Below are positions 45,503 to 54,836 of a stretch of DNA of 64,000 bases, one piece after another. Every line of letters begins with the position of its first letter. Within the stretch, counting starts at the first letter, position 1. The stretch comes from Nocardia stercoris. GTDB lineage: Bacteria; Actinomycetota; Actinomycetes; Mycobacteriales; Mycobacteriaceae. The stretch covers positions 219,149-283,148 of the forward strand of contig NZ_RFFH01000006.1 in NCBI RefSeq assembly GCF_003696265.1, read 5' to 3'. Under the pieces are notes generated by a model, which had not been told where the DNA came from, did not search any database, and saw only the letters and a program-made list of their open reading frames with translations. The position numbers were made by a program, and so were the translations under genes.

Positions 45503-45836
45503 GTGCAACTCCTCTTTCGCTTGTAGATCAACGTCCCAGTTGCCCAGTTGACCTAGTTCATTCACTTGGACGCACTCACAGCCACACCGGTTCCGACCGG
45601 ACCCCGAGATACATGTGATCTGCGCCACAGCTTCGCCAGTGGGCAACGGACCGAACGGAATCGACCCGCGGATCCCCCGCACGCGGACGTACCGATCGAC
45701 GAGTCATGAGTTCGAACCCCCTCCCCCCTTGCCATCTGCGCCGGGTGCGAACCCTGGCGTCGACTGGCTCAGCATACCCCGGCGTTCCCAGCCGAGCATC
45801 CCTGATTCTCGGCTCCCGCAGGCCTTCTTGCCGCGG
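45503..45836. other. 334-bp gap upstream of the WXG100 genes
   Basis: I see no coding frame with gene-like character and no RNA gene. A GTTCGAA near 45710 looks like a tRNA T-loop but lacks the flanking stems. The region presumably holds the promoter of the WXG100 pair and the 3' end signals of the upstream, same-strand peptidase gene. Confidence 0.4.
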
Positions 45837-47351
45837 CTACTGCGGGAAGAAGCTCGCCTCCGGCTGACAGGTCAGGTCGCCGGACGGCAGCACACCGGTC
45901 GAAAGATAGGTGTTCGCGGCGTCGTTCACGCACGGGCTCAGGCCGGGCCGGAAGGCGCCGTGAATCCTGGTGTTCTCCAACGTGACCAGCACAGATCCCC
46001 TCAATTCCTGGTGGGCGGCAACACCTTCCCAGTAGGCGGTGCGCGGGTCGTGGTCGGAGGCCAGGATCAGGGCCGGAACGTCGTTGTGCACCTCGGTGGT
46101 CGGCTCGAGCGGGTCGGGCCAGAACGCGCAGGCGGTGATGTCGTTGGCGAAGGCGCCGAACACCGGCTGGGTGGCGCGGGCCGCGTCGACCTGCGCCAGA
46201 TACCAGGACGGATCGCGCGGCGCCGCCCGGTCACCGCACATGACCGCGGCCTCCGCACCGGGTTCGATGCGGGCGGATCCGGCTGTGCTCTTCAGCAATT
46301 CGTTCATGTCGACCGGCTGACCGTCGACCGCCCGGTCCACCACGGCCAGGATGTCGGCGAGATCGCCGTTGGCCTGCGGGTTCGCCAGCTGCGAGAACAT
46401 CATGACCGGCACGGTGTGCTCGTCGATCAGGTTGATCGGCGAGAGGCTCGCCACCGGATGCGCGGCCGCCCGGCGAATCAGGTTTTCCACCCACGCGCGC
46501 ACCGCCGGCGCGGTCGTACCGAAGTGGTACTGGTCGTCGTGGCGGGCGGCCCAGGCGGCCCAGTCGTCGAGCGCGTACTCGTTGATCGGCCCCCAGTCCT
46601 GCACCATGCCCAGCCAGTAGCGGTTCGGGTCCAGGGCGCTGTCGAGCAGGATCCGCCCGGCCTTGTCGCCGAACATCTGGGTGTAGACCGCACCCAGGTA
46701 GGTGCCGTAGGAGACGCCGTAGTAGTCCAGCTTGTCCTCGCCGAATACCCCGCGCAGCACGTCCAGATCGCGAGCGGTGTTGCGGGTGGTGATGTTTCGG
46801 ACCTTCTCCGGATCCGGGGCCACACACGACGTCGCCCAGGCGCCCGCGACCGCACCGTCGCGGGCGAAGCCGAGGGTGTCGAAGCCGGAGGAGAACCACA
46901 TGGTCGGCAGCGGGATCGCACAGTGGACCGAGTCGGAGCGGCCGATACCACGGGGATCCATGCCGATCAGGTCGTACTTGTCGCGCACGTCCTGGCTGAG
47001 CCGGGATGCGATTGCCGCGTTCATCGTCAGGCCCCGGCCGCCCGGACCGCCCGGGTTGGTCAGCAGTACGCCGCGCCGCTTCGCGGGGTCGGCCGCCGCG
47101 ATCCGGGACAGCGCGAGGGTGAGGGTGCGGCCGTCGGGTTTGCTGTAATCCAGTGGCACCGTGACGGTTCCACAGTCGGCGCCGGCCGCGTCGAGGGTGT
47201 CGTCGTGACACGGTCCCCAGGTGATGTCCTGGTGGTAGAAGCGTTCCAGCCCGGCCGGCGCGTCACCAGCGGGATCCGCGGCAGCGGAGGCAGCCGGAAG
47301 TGCCGAGGCCACAACGACACTCAGCACGAGACACCGAATCCACGGCTTCAT
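45837..47351 (-). CDS. Secreted tripeptidyl-aminopeptidase-type alpha/beta hydrolase
   Basis: The 504-residue protein starts with a Sec signal peptide (about 1-25, ALPAASAAADP). It has the serine peptidase alpha/beta fold of the SAP/TAP family: LLTNPGGPGGRG oxyanion loop, DPRGIGRSD, GVSYGTYLG nucleophile elbow, and late ASDHDPRT (acid) and IHGAF (His). Conserved Cys pairs are present (WGPCHDD/ADCGTV, SPCVND/LTCQPE). Such enzymes trim peptides at the cell surface. AGGAGAA precedes ATG 47351. It sits inside the ESX locus, between the WXG100 pair and the EccC side, so processing of secreted material is possible but unproven. Confidence 0.85.
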   Translation of the reverse strand: MKPWIRCLVLSVVVASALPAASAAADPAGDAPAGLERFYHQDITWGPCHDDTLDAAGADCGTVTVPLDYSKPDGRTLTLALSRIAAADPAKRRGVLLTNPGGPGGRGLTMNAAIASRLSQDVRDKYDLIGMDPRGIGRSDSVHCAIPLPTMWFSSGFDTLGFARDGAVAGAWATSCVAPDPEKVRNITTRNTARDLDVLRGVFGEDKLDYYGVSYGTYLGAVYTQMFGDKAGRILLDSALDPNRYWLGMVQDWGPINEYALDDWAAWAARHDDQYHFGTTAPAVRAWVENLIRRAAAHPVASLSPINLIDEHTVPVMMFSQLANPQANGDLADILAVVDRAVDGQPVDMNELLKSTAGSARIEPGAEAAVMCGDRAAPRDPSWYLAQVDAARATQPVFGAFANDITACAFWPDPLEPTTEVHNDVPALILASDHDPRTAYWEGVAAHQELRGSVLVTLENTRIHGAFRPGLSPCVNDAANTYLSTGVLPSGDLTCQPEASFFPQ

Positions 47352-47565
47352 CGACAGTTCTCCTGGTCGGCCCGGCGAGACGGTACGACCGTACCTCCTC
47401 CCATACCGCTCGCGAGGGCGGACGCGAGCCCCCAATTCCAGGGGCACGACCACCGAGCCGAACAGCATGCCGGACGGCGTCATCGGCAGGTGCTGACGGG
47501 CGTACCGCACTCGCGGCCCCGGGGCAACCGAACCGAGCGCGGGGGTGCCGGGTGACTGCCGGACC

Positions 47566-49089
47566 CTACTGCGGTGTGATCCGCAGTCCCGCGACCACCC
47601 GCTCGCAGACCGCGGAGATCCGCGGCCACTGTTCGTTCGGATACTGACAGCCGACACTGACCTGCATCCCCTGGTCGACCATGACGTGCCAGTAGATCGT
47701 CGTGCCGTCGGTGCGGAACTGCTGATACGACAGTCCGGGACGGTCGGCGAACACCGCCTCCCGGTCGAGTTCGCTCACCTGGCCGGCGGGCTGCGCACGC
47801 AGTTGCGCGGCAAGCGAATTCGCCACGTCCTCGACGGAGGCGCCCGGCTTCAGCGCGGTCTGGGCGACGGTGATGCGCTGGTGGGCGTCGCCTGCGGGCT
47901 GCATTTCCGTACGGTCCGCGGCGGGCGTGGTCACCTGCCAGCGGGCCGGCACCGGGAACTCCACCCGCCCGGCGGTACGGACGGTGTCGGAGTCGGAGAC
48001 CGGACTCGCCGTGGCCCCGCTGTTCGCGTCCCCGCCTCGGTGCCCGAGCAGTACGGCACCCACGACCACTGCCGCGACCAAGACAACGGCCGCCGCCACC
48101 ACCCAGCGCAATCGGCTCTGCCCCGAACCTCGTCCCCCGGTTCCGTGGACCATGTCGACACCGTAGCCGCTGAGCTGCGAATTCCGGTCCGAGCCGCGCC
48201 GCGGTCCGGACGAATCGGGCTCGACGCCGGAGGTTCGCCCCGCGGGCCCGTGCTTGCGGCTCTGCCGTGCCCGGTCACGCAGCGAACCGCCCGGATCCAT
48301 CGGGACCGGCGGGCCGGACGCCGGGCGCACCGAGTTCCGACTCACCACGCCGTGGATCAGGTCGGGCACGGGCACCGGCCGCACGTCGACCGGCACCCCG
48401 CAGCATCCGGATACCCCGAGCCGCACCGCCTCCAGCCGCTCCGCATCCGATAAACCCAGGGCCAGAACATAATTCGGCACCAGGCCGTCGAGCAGCCGGG
48501 ACATCAGCGCCGCGACCGCCGCCGCACCCGCCGCGCCGGTCAGCTCGTCGGCACCCAGGTTCGGCTCGAATTCACAAGCCTGCACCCAGGTCTCGTCACG
48601 GGAACGCCCGATCACCGTGGCCGTCGTCGACAAGGTCGCGACCTCGAGCACCACGATGCGTTGCTGCTGACCGGGATCCGGGTACAGCGCCGTCGCGCGC
48701 GTGGCCAGCGAATCGATCCGCACCCGGGCCGCCACCCGCCGCCCCGCCGCCTCGAGCACCGCGCGGCGCCGCTCACCCCAGCTCGACGGGCAGAACACGG
48801 TCAGCTGCTCGCACGGTGCGGCCAGGCGCAGACCGGCCAGCGCGGTATCGAACACCACCGCGAGACCCTCGGCCGGAGTCGGCGGCGCCGCCGGGGCCGG
48901 GAAGGCGATCCGGTCGGCGTCGAGCAACTCCACCACCGACACCGCCGGTGACGTCGCCTGCAGCGGCGCACCGGCGACCAGACCCGCGCCGTCGCTGGTC
49001 GGCAGGACCGACGGGACCCCGTCCCAATGGGTGGAGTCACTGCGCGCCCACAGGCGCGTGTCGGTCAAGACCAGCTCGACGCGTGTCAT
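47566..49089 (-). CDS. Type VII secretion-associated protein, Rv3446c family
   Basis: The 507-residue protein begins one base inside the eccC stop, exactly as Rv3446c follows eccC4 in M. tuberculosis. The N-terminal 240 residues look like a degenerate actin/Hsp70 fold: strands around VELVLTD, LTVFCPSSWGERRRAVLEAA, IDSLATRATAL and VVLEVATLSTTATVIG. The glycine loops are missing. A Ser/Gly/Arg-rich linker leads to one membrane helix (about 327-347, WVVAAAVVLVAAVVVGAVLL). An external C-terminal domain (about 370-507) is the part that defines the family. The role is unknown, but it is tied to ESX-4. Confidence 0.85.
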   Translation of the reverse strand: MTRVELVLTDTRLWARSDSTHWDGVPSVLPTSDGAGLVAGAPLQATSPAVSVVELLDADRIAFPAPAAPPTPAEGLAVVFDTALAGLRLAAPCEQLTVFCPSSWGERRRAVLEAAGRRVAARVRIDSLATRATALYPDPGQQQRIVVLEVATLSTTATVIGRSRDETWVQACEFEPNLGADELTGAAGAAAVAALMSRLLDGLVPNYVLALGLSDAERLEAVRLGVSGCCGVPVDVRPVPVPDLIHGVVSRNSVRPASGPPVPMDPGGSLRDRARQSRKHGPAGRTSGVEPDSSGPRRGSDRNSQLSGYGVDMVHGTGGRGSGQSRLRWVVAAAVVLVAAVVVGAVLLGHRGGDANSGATASPVSDSDTVRTAGRVEFPVPARWQVTTPAADRTEMQPAGDAHQRITVAQTALKPGASVEDVANSLAAQLRAQPAGQVSELDREAVFADRPGLSYQQFRTDGTTIYWHVMVDQGMQVSVGCQYPNEQWPRISAVCERVVAGLRITPQ

Positions 49090-52000
49090 CAGCTCAGCGG
49101 CGACCAGTCGGTCTGGATCAGTCCTTCACCGTTACGCGTCACCAGGATGCCGCGGCCCGGCGGCATCGCCGACGGCCGCGCGGTACCCATCAGCACACCC
49201 TCGTCGCGGCTGCCGCTCATGATCAGACCGGCGGAACCGAGATCCTTCATCTTGGCCAGCACACCGCCGTACATCGCGCGACCGGCACCGCCGGAGCGGC
49301 GGGCGATGATCAGGTGGAAGCCGGCGTCGCGTGCGAACGGCAGCACTTCCGACAGCGCCTGCACCGGGTCACCGGAACTGGTGGCCACCAGGTCGTAGTC
49401 GTCGACGATCACGTACAGCTCGGGACCCTTGCGGAACGAGCCGTCGCGCAACTGTTCCGGCGTCACGTCCGGCCCGGGCATCCGCGCGTTGAGATAGGCG
49501 GCCAGTTCGCTCATCTGCTGGGTGAACTGCGGGGCCGTCGACCCGTATCCGGACAGGTACCCCTGCGGGACCAGGCCCAGCAGCGAACGCCGGTAGTCAC
49601 CGATCAGGATGCGCGCCTCGTTCGGGGTGTTGGACGCGCAGATGGAGTCGATGATCGACCGCAGCACGGCCGTCTTACCCATCTCCGAGTCACCGATCAC
49701 GATGAAGTGCGGGCTGACCGAGAAGTCCAGGAAGGCCGGGGCCAGCTCGGATTCGTTGATCCCGATCGGGAAGCGCAGGCAGCGGCCCGCCCGGTCGGTG
49801 TGCTGCTGCCAGTTCCCGGCCGCCGCGAGCATGTCGGCGCGCTGCAGCATTTCGGGCAGCATGCGCACCCGCGGCGCCGGCCGGCCGGGCGTCATCTGAG
49901 CGATCGACGAAACCGCCGCTGCCACAGCCGAACCCAAGGTGTCCTGATCGGTGCGCCCGTCGACGCGAGGCAGCGCGGTGAGCATGTGCAGGGTGTCGGC
50001 GGTCATACCGCGGCCCGGGCGGCCCATCGGCACCAGCGTGGCGAACTTGCGGCCCAGGTCGGAGTCCATCGGGTCACCGAGGCGCAGCTCGATGCGGGTA
50101 CCGATCTGGTCCTTCAGCGCCGGACGCGCCTCGGCCCAGCGCGACAGCGAGATCACCACGTGCACACCGTACGAAAGCCCTTGCACCGCAAGGTTCATGA
50201 TCGGCTGTTCCAGTACGTCGAAGTCCTGGCGGATGGTGCCGAAACCGTCGATCACCAGGAAGACGTCACCGAACGGGTCCTCGTGCGCACCGGCCGCGGC
50301 CGGGCTGGACGCCGGGTCCTGCGCGCGCAGGCGGCGGAACTCGGTCATCGATTCGATCCCGAGCTGGCGGAACCGCAGCTCGCGCTGGCGGATGATGCCG
50401 GCCATCTCCGACAGGGTGCGGCGCACCGCGTCGCCGTCGAGCCGGGAGGCCACCCCACCGACGTGCGGCAGCCCCTGCAGGCTGACCATGGTGCCACCAC
50501 CGAAGTCGAGGCAGTAGAACTGCACCTGTTCGGCGGTGTGGGACAACGACATCGCCATGATCAGCGACCGCAGGGCGGTGGACTTGCCCGACTGCGGGCC
50601 ACCGACCACCGCCACATTGCCGCGCGCGCCGGACAGGTCGACGACCATCGGGTCGCGACGCTGGTCGTACGGGCGGTCGACGATGCCGATCGGGGCACGC
50701 AGCGTGGCGACCGCGCTGTACTCGCCGGTGAGGATCGAGCGCGGCAGCAGCTGGTCCATGGTGGGCGGTTCGTTCAGCGGCGGCAGCCAGATCTCGTGCG
50801 CGGGGCGGCCGTGGCCGTTGATCCGCGACACCAGCATCCCGATGTTGGAGATCTCCTCGCCGTCGTCGCCGATCTGGGTCTCGGCCAGTTCGGGCGCCGG
50901 GGCGACCGGAACGTAGTCGCTCGGGCGGTAATCCACGTGCCCCGCGACGAATTCGCGGGAGCGCACGTCGATCGCGCCGCCGGCGATACCGGCCTGGGTC
51001 ACCTCGCGCTGCGCACCGCCACCGACGTAGGGGCCGGATACATAGGACGCCTGGAAGCGGCGGATCTCGCCGTCACCGGACTTGAGGTAACCGCCACCCG
51101 GGCTCGGCGGCAGGTTGAACGCGTCCGGCACACCCAGCACCTGCCGGGATTCGTTGGCCGAGAACGTCTTCAGACCGATCCGGTAGGACAGGTGCGACTC
51201 CAGGCCCTTGAGCTTGCCCTCCTCGAGCCGCTGCGAGGCGAGCAGCAGGTGCACGTGCAGCGAGCGGCCCAGCCGGCCGATCATCACGAACAGTTCCGCG
51301 AAATCCGGGTGCTGGGTGAGCAGTTCGGAGAACTCGTCGAGCACCACGAACAGCGCGGGCAGCGGGTCGAGGTCGGCGCCGGCGGCGCGGGCCTTCTCGT
51401 ACTCGGAGACGTTGGCGAAGTTGCCGGCCTGGCGCAGCACTTCCTGGCGGCGGTTCATCTCACCGGCCAGCGCGTCGCGCATACGGTCGACGAGGTCGGC
51501 CTCCTCCTCGAGGTTGGTGATGACCGCGGCCACGTGCGGCACACCGTCGAGCCCGAGGAACGTCGCACCACCCTTGAAGTCGACCAGGACCAGGTTCAAC
51601 TGGTCGGGCGAGTGGGTGGCCAGCAGCGAGAGCACCAGGGTCCGAAGGAATTCCGACTTACCCGAACCGGTGGCACCGATGCAGAGACCGTGCGGGCCCA
51701 TACCGGATTCCGCGGCCTCCTTGATGTCGAGGTAGACCGGCAACCCGTCGGCGCCGACCCCGAACGGCACCCGCAGCCGGTCGCGGCCGTAGCGGGGCTT
51801 CCAGGCGTTCTCCGGGTTGAAGTGACCGATATCGCCGAGCGACATGAGCTGCGCCCAGGACGAGATGACCTCGGCCGCTTCCTCGGTGACCTCGCCCTGC
51901 CCGGCCACCCGGTAGGGGGCCAGGCGCCGGGCGACCTGCTCGGCCTGCCGGGCGCTGATCCGGTCGATGACCGCGAAACGTTCCATGGCACCGGTGGCGC

Positions 52001-53117
52001 CGCGGCCGGCGCATTCGCCGTTCTCCACCACCATCTGGATACCGCGCGAGGCGGCCAGCCGGGTGGCGTAGCCGCACAGGTCGACGACGGTGACGCCCTC
52101 GTACCCGGCCTCACGCAGCTGGTCTTCCTCGGCCTCGAGCAGACCACCGTCCACCACGACCACCAGGTGCACCAGGTTGGAATTGCCCGGGGAGTTGCGG
52201 GAGTAACGGGTTCGGTTGTGCAGCAACGGGTTCAGTCCCGCCGCCATTTCGCGGATCGAGCCGTAGACCATGCGCTGCGACCCGACGCCGTCCTGCTGCT
52301 CGGGGTGCTGGGTGTGCGGGAGCCACTTGGCCCATTCCCATTCCGGGGCGGTGTCCGCACCACAGACGACGGCGACCAGGACCTGGTCCGGGGCTTGGAA
52401 CATGCACAGCTGCAACAACATCGCGCAGGTCATCTCGCGGGCCTGCACCCGGTCGCCGTTGAGCTGGATGGCGGCGAAACCCTTGATCGCCACCGCGGTC
52501 GGCAGATCGGGCACGGTCGAGTGGGTGCGCACGAAGCGGCGCAGCGACACCGCCGCGATCGGTTCCAGCTCCTCCACCGGGCCGGTCTCGGGCGCCACCA
52601 GCCGGGTCGCGAGCCGCTGGCTGCCCAGGCCGATACGGGCGTGGCAGAAGTCCTTGTCGCCGGGGCGGCGCTCCCACATGCGGCTGGTGCCGGCCAGCAT
52701 CCAGATCAGGCCGGGCTCGGGGTGACTCCACTCGACGGCCGAACGTTGTTGGGCGGCAGTCTCGTCGACGTCCTTGCGGACCTGGTCGAGATAGCGCAGA
52801 TAGTCCTTGCGGTCCTCGTTGGCCTCGGCCGCCTTCTGGCCCTTCCCGCCCTGGCCGGCGAACATGCCGACCATCGAGACGACCATCATCATCGGGAACA
52901 TCATCATCGTCGGGTTGGAGGAGATCCCGCCACCCCGCGTGAACATGATCGCCATCATTCCGACCATGCCGACCACCATGACGACCGGCATCAGCTTGCC
53001 GAGCAGGCTTCCCGGTACCGCGCGCGGGATCTCCGGCGGCGGCTGCAATGTCACCTCGCCGCCGGGCGTGCGCGGGATCTCCCGGCGCTGCCTGCGATGG
53101 AACCGAACCGTGCTCAT
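49089..53117 (-). CDS. eccC: Type VII secretion FtsK/SpoIIIE ATPase EccC (ESX-4 type)
   Basis: EccC is the motor and substrate receptor of the ESX machine. The 1342-residue fused protein has two membrane helices (about 41-60 and 70-88) and a stalk. It then has three P-loop domains: GATGSGKS (481-488) with VVLDEF, GGPQSGKS (839-846) whose Walker B reads VIDGFG, and GDSEMGKT (1142-1149) with VIVDDYD. Only the first has the catalytic Glu after the Walker B Asp. ATG 53117 is preceded by GGGGGAG and avoids a non-coding upstream extension. It diverges from eccD across 243 bases. The order with the Rv3446c homologue marks ESX-4. Confidence 0.96.
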   Translation of the reverse strand: MSTVRFHRRQRREIPRTPGGEVTLQPPPEIPRAVPGSLLGKLMPVVMVVGMVGMMAIMFTRGGGISSNPTMMMFPMMMVVSMVGMFAGQGGKGQKAAEANEDRKDYLRYLDQVRKDVDETAAQQRSAVEWSHPEPGLIWMLAGTSRMWERRPGDKDFCHARIGLGSQRLATRLVAPETGPVEELEPIAAVSLRRFVRTHSTVPDLPTAVAIKGFAAIQLNGDRVQAREMTCAMLLQLCMFQAPDQVLVAVVCGADTAPEWEWAKWLPHTQHPEQQDGVGSQRMVYGSIREMAAGLNPLLHNRTRYSRNSPGNSNLVHLVVVVDGGLLEAEEDQLREAGYEGVTVVDLCGYATRLAASRGIQMVVENGECAGRGATGAMERFAVIDRISARQAEQVARRLAPYRVAGQGEVTEEAAEVISSWAQLMSLGDIGHFNPENAWKPRYGRDRLRVPFGVGADGLPVYLDIKEAAESGMGPHGLCIGATGSGKSEFLRTLVLSLLATHSPDQLNLVLVDFKGGATFLGLDGVPHVAAVITNLEEEADLVDRMRDALAGEMNRRQEVLRQAGNFANVSEYEKARAAGADLDPLPALFVVLDEFSELLTQHPDFAELFVMIGRLGRSLHVHLLLASQRLEEGKLKGLESHLSYRIGLKTFSANESRQVLGVPDAFNLPPSPGGGYLKSGDGEIRRFQASYVSGPYVGGGAQREVTQAGIAGGAIDVRSREFVAGHVDYRPSDYVPVAPAPELAETQIGDDGEEISNIGMLVSRINGHGRPAHEIWLPPLNEPPTMDQLLPRSILTGEYSAVATLRAPIGIVDRPYDQRRDPMVVDLSGARGNVAVVGGPQSGKSTALRSLIMAMSLSHTAEQVQFYCLDFGGGTMVSLQGLPHVGGVASRLDGDAVRRTLSEMAGIIRQRELRFRQLGIESMTEFRRLRAQDPASSPAAAGAHEDPFGDVFLVIDGFGTIRQDFDVLEQPIMNLAVQGLSYGVHVVISLSRWAEARPALKDQIGTRIELRLGDPMDSDLGRKFATLVPMGRPGRGMTADTLHMLTALPRVDGRTDQDTLGSAVAAAVSSIAQMTPGRPAPRVRMLPEMLQRADMLAAAGNWQQHTDRAGRCLRFPIGINESELAPAFLDFSVSPHFIVIGDSEMGKTAVLRSIIDSICASNTPNEARILIGDYRRSLLGLVPQGYLSGYGSTAPQFTQQMSELAAYLNARMPGPDVTPEQLRDGSFRKGPELYVIVDDYDLVATSSGDPVQALSEVLPFARDAGFHLIIARRSGGAGRAMYGGVLAKMKDLGSAGLIMSGSRDEGVLMGTARPSAMPPGRGILVTRNGEGLIQTDWSPLS

Positions 53118-53360
53118 CTGTGCCGCTCCCCCTTCTGAGCTTCTGGCCGGGCTCAGTGTAGAGGGACCCCCCGACATGCCGTACAGTTCGGGCAGCATCG
53201 GCACTGTCCCGCCGGAGGTGAACCGGCCGCGGACATCTGCGAACGCGCAGGTGGAGGCGATCGCTCATCGGCGGCGTGCGGGCACGCTGCTCATTCCAGA
53301 CATGCGTTGCCCCCGACGGTCGCTGCCCGAAGCGTGACAGCAACGAATTTGGGGGGAAGT

Positions 53361-54836
53361 GTGACGCACGCGCGTCTGGGCCATATCGAAGAGGAATCCG
53401 CTCGCGGGGTCGTCCGGGCGCCGGATCTGACCCGAGTCACGGTGCTGGCCAAGCACACTCAGGTCGACATCGCCATCCCGGTGGATGTGCCGATGGCCCT
53501 GGTGATCCCGAGCGTGGTCGACATGGTCGCGCAACACAGTCGCAGCAACGACTTCGACGAGAGCGGCGAACAGTTCGAGCCCGCCGAATGGGTGCTGTCG
53601 CGGATCGGCCAGCCGCCCTTCTCCAGTTCCCTGAGCCTGGGTGAGCACGGGGTGCGCGACGGTGAGCTGCTCATGCTGACCAGCGCCGATCAGGTCGCGC
53701 CGCCGCCGCTGTTCGACGACATCATGTACAACGTGGCGATCGCCGACGCGGACCACTTCCGCAACTGGTCGCCGCGCACCGCGCAGATCACCGGCGCCAT
53801 CATCGCCGCGGCCGCGGTGTTGACCGGCTGCACCGGACTGCTCGCCGCACCCGACGCGCTGGTCAGCTGGATCCCCGGATCGATCGCGGCCTTCCTCACC
53901 CTGCTGCTGGTGGTGACCGGCACGGTGCTGGGTCGGATGTACGGCGACCGGTCCACCGCGCTGGTGCTCGGCGGCTGCGCGCTCGCCACCGGCTTCACCG
54001 CCGGCATGCTGCTGGTTCCGGTGCACGACAACCACTTCGGCTGGGCGAACCTGCTGCTCGGCTCGGTGTTCACCGGCGCGATCGCGGTCCTGGCCTGGCG
54101 GGTCAGCGGGGTCGGGTCCACATTGTTCATCGGTGCGGCCGCGATCGCGGTGTTCGCGGTGCCGGCCGCGTTGGTCGGGCTGCTGACCGATCAGCCCAAC
54201 AAGGCCATCGGCGCGGTTGCGGCAGCGCTCGGCCTGGGCGCACTGTCGCTCGCGCCACGAATCTCGATGCTGCTGGCCGAACTTCCGCTGCCGCCGGTCC
54301 CCACGCCCGGCACACCGATCGACCCGACCGAGGACGACCCGGACGACCACCGCGCCCTCCCGACCATGGATGTGTTGCGCGCCAAGGCCGATCGGGCCCG
54401 GAAGTACATGGCCGGCCTGGTCGGGGCCACCACCCTGGTGACCGCGGTCGGCTCACTGGCCGCCGTCGACGTCACCGCGAAGCACCCGTACTGGCAGGGT
54501 GTGGCCCTGGCGCTGGTGTGCGCCGCCGCGCTCATGTTCCGCAGCCGCACCTATGCCGGCGCGGTCGAGGCGATCGTGCTGATCAGCGGTGGCGCCCTGA
54601 TCACGCTGGCGGTGCTGGTCGGTGCGGCGTTCACCCAGCAGCAGCCGCTCGCGATCTTCGGTGCGGCCATGGTGATCCTGATCGCGGCCCTCGTGCTGGG
54701 CACGGTGGTGCCGAAGCAGACCGCTACCCCGCCGATGCGGCGCGCGGTGGAACTGCTCGAGTACGCCTTCGTCGCCGCTGTGGTGCCGCTGGTGTTCTGG
54801 GTCGCCGATCTGTACTCGCTGGTGCGATCGCTGTGA
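53361..54836 (+). CDS. eccD: Type VII secretion membrane-channel protein EccD (ESX-4 type)
   Basis: The 491-residue protein has an N-terminal ubiquitin-like cytoplasmic domain (about 20-115, TRVTVLAKHTQVDIAIPVDV through GELLMLTSAD) and about eleven transmembrane helices. EccD forms the multi-pass core of the inner-membrane pore. The GTG start at 53361 has GGGGGGAAG upstream. The frame is open further upstream, but without coding character. Its end overlaps mycP (GTGA), as in the eccD4-mycP4 pair. Confidence 0.95.
   Translation: MTHARLGHIEEESARGVVRAPDLTRVTVLAKHTQVDIAIPVDVPMALVIPSVVDMVAQHSRSNDFDESGEQFEPAEWVLSRIGQPPFSSSLSLGEHGVRDGELLMLTSADQVAPPPLFDDIMYNVAIADADHFRNWSPRTAQITGAIIAAAAVLTGCTGLLAAPDALVSWIPGSIAAFLTLLLVVTGTVLGRMYGDRSTALVLGGCALATGFTAGMLLVPVHDNHFGWANLLLGSVFTGAIAVLAWRVSGVGSTLFIGAAAIAVFAVPAALVGLLTDQPNKAIGAVAAALGLGALSLAPRISMLLAELPLPPVPTPGTPIDPTEDDPDDHRALPTMDVLRAKADRARKYMAGLVGATTLVTAVGSLAAVDVTAKHPYWQGVALALVCAAALMFRSRTYAGAVEAIVLISGGALITLAVLVGAAFTQQQPLAIFGAAMVILIAALVLGTVVPKQTATPPMRRAVELLEYAFVAAVVPLVFWVADLYSLVRSL

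Noticed and set aside
45700..45740. tRNA-like T-loop (GTTCGAA)
   Set aside because: The flanking T-stem does not pair and no D-, anticodon- or acceptor stem can be built on either strand.
48267..53138. Very long open frame (over 1600 codons) on the plus strand opposite eccC
   Set aside because: It is the mirror of the GC-rich eccC and Rv3446c-family codons. Its translation is Arg/Gly/Pro/His-rich, without domains, while the minus strand encodes clear ESX proteins.
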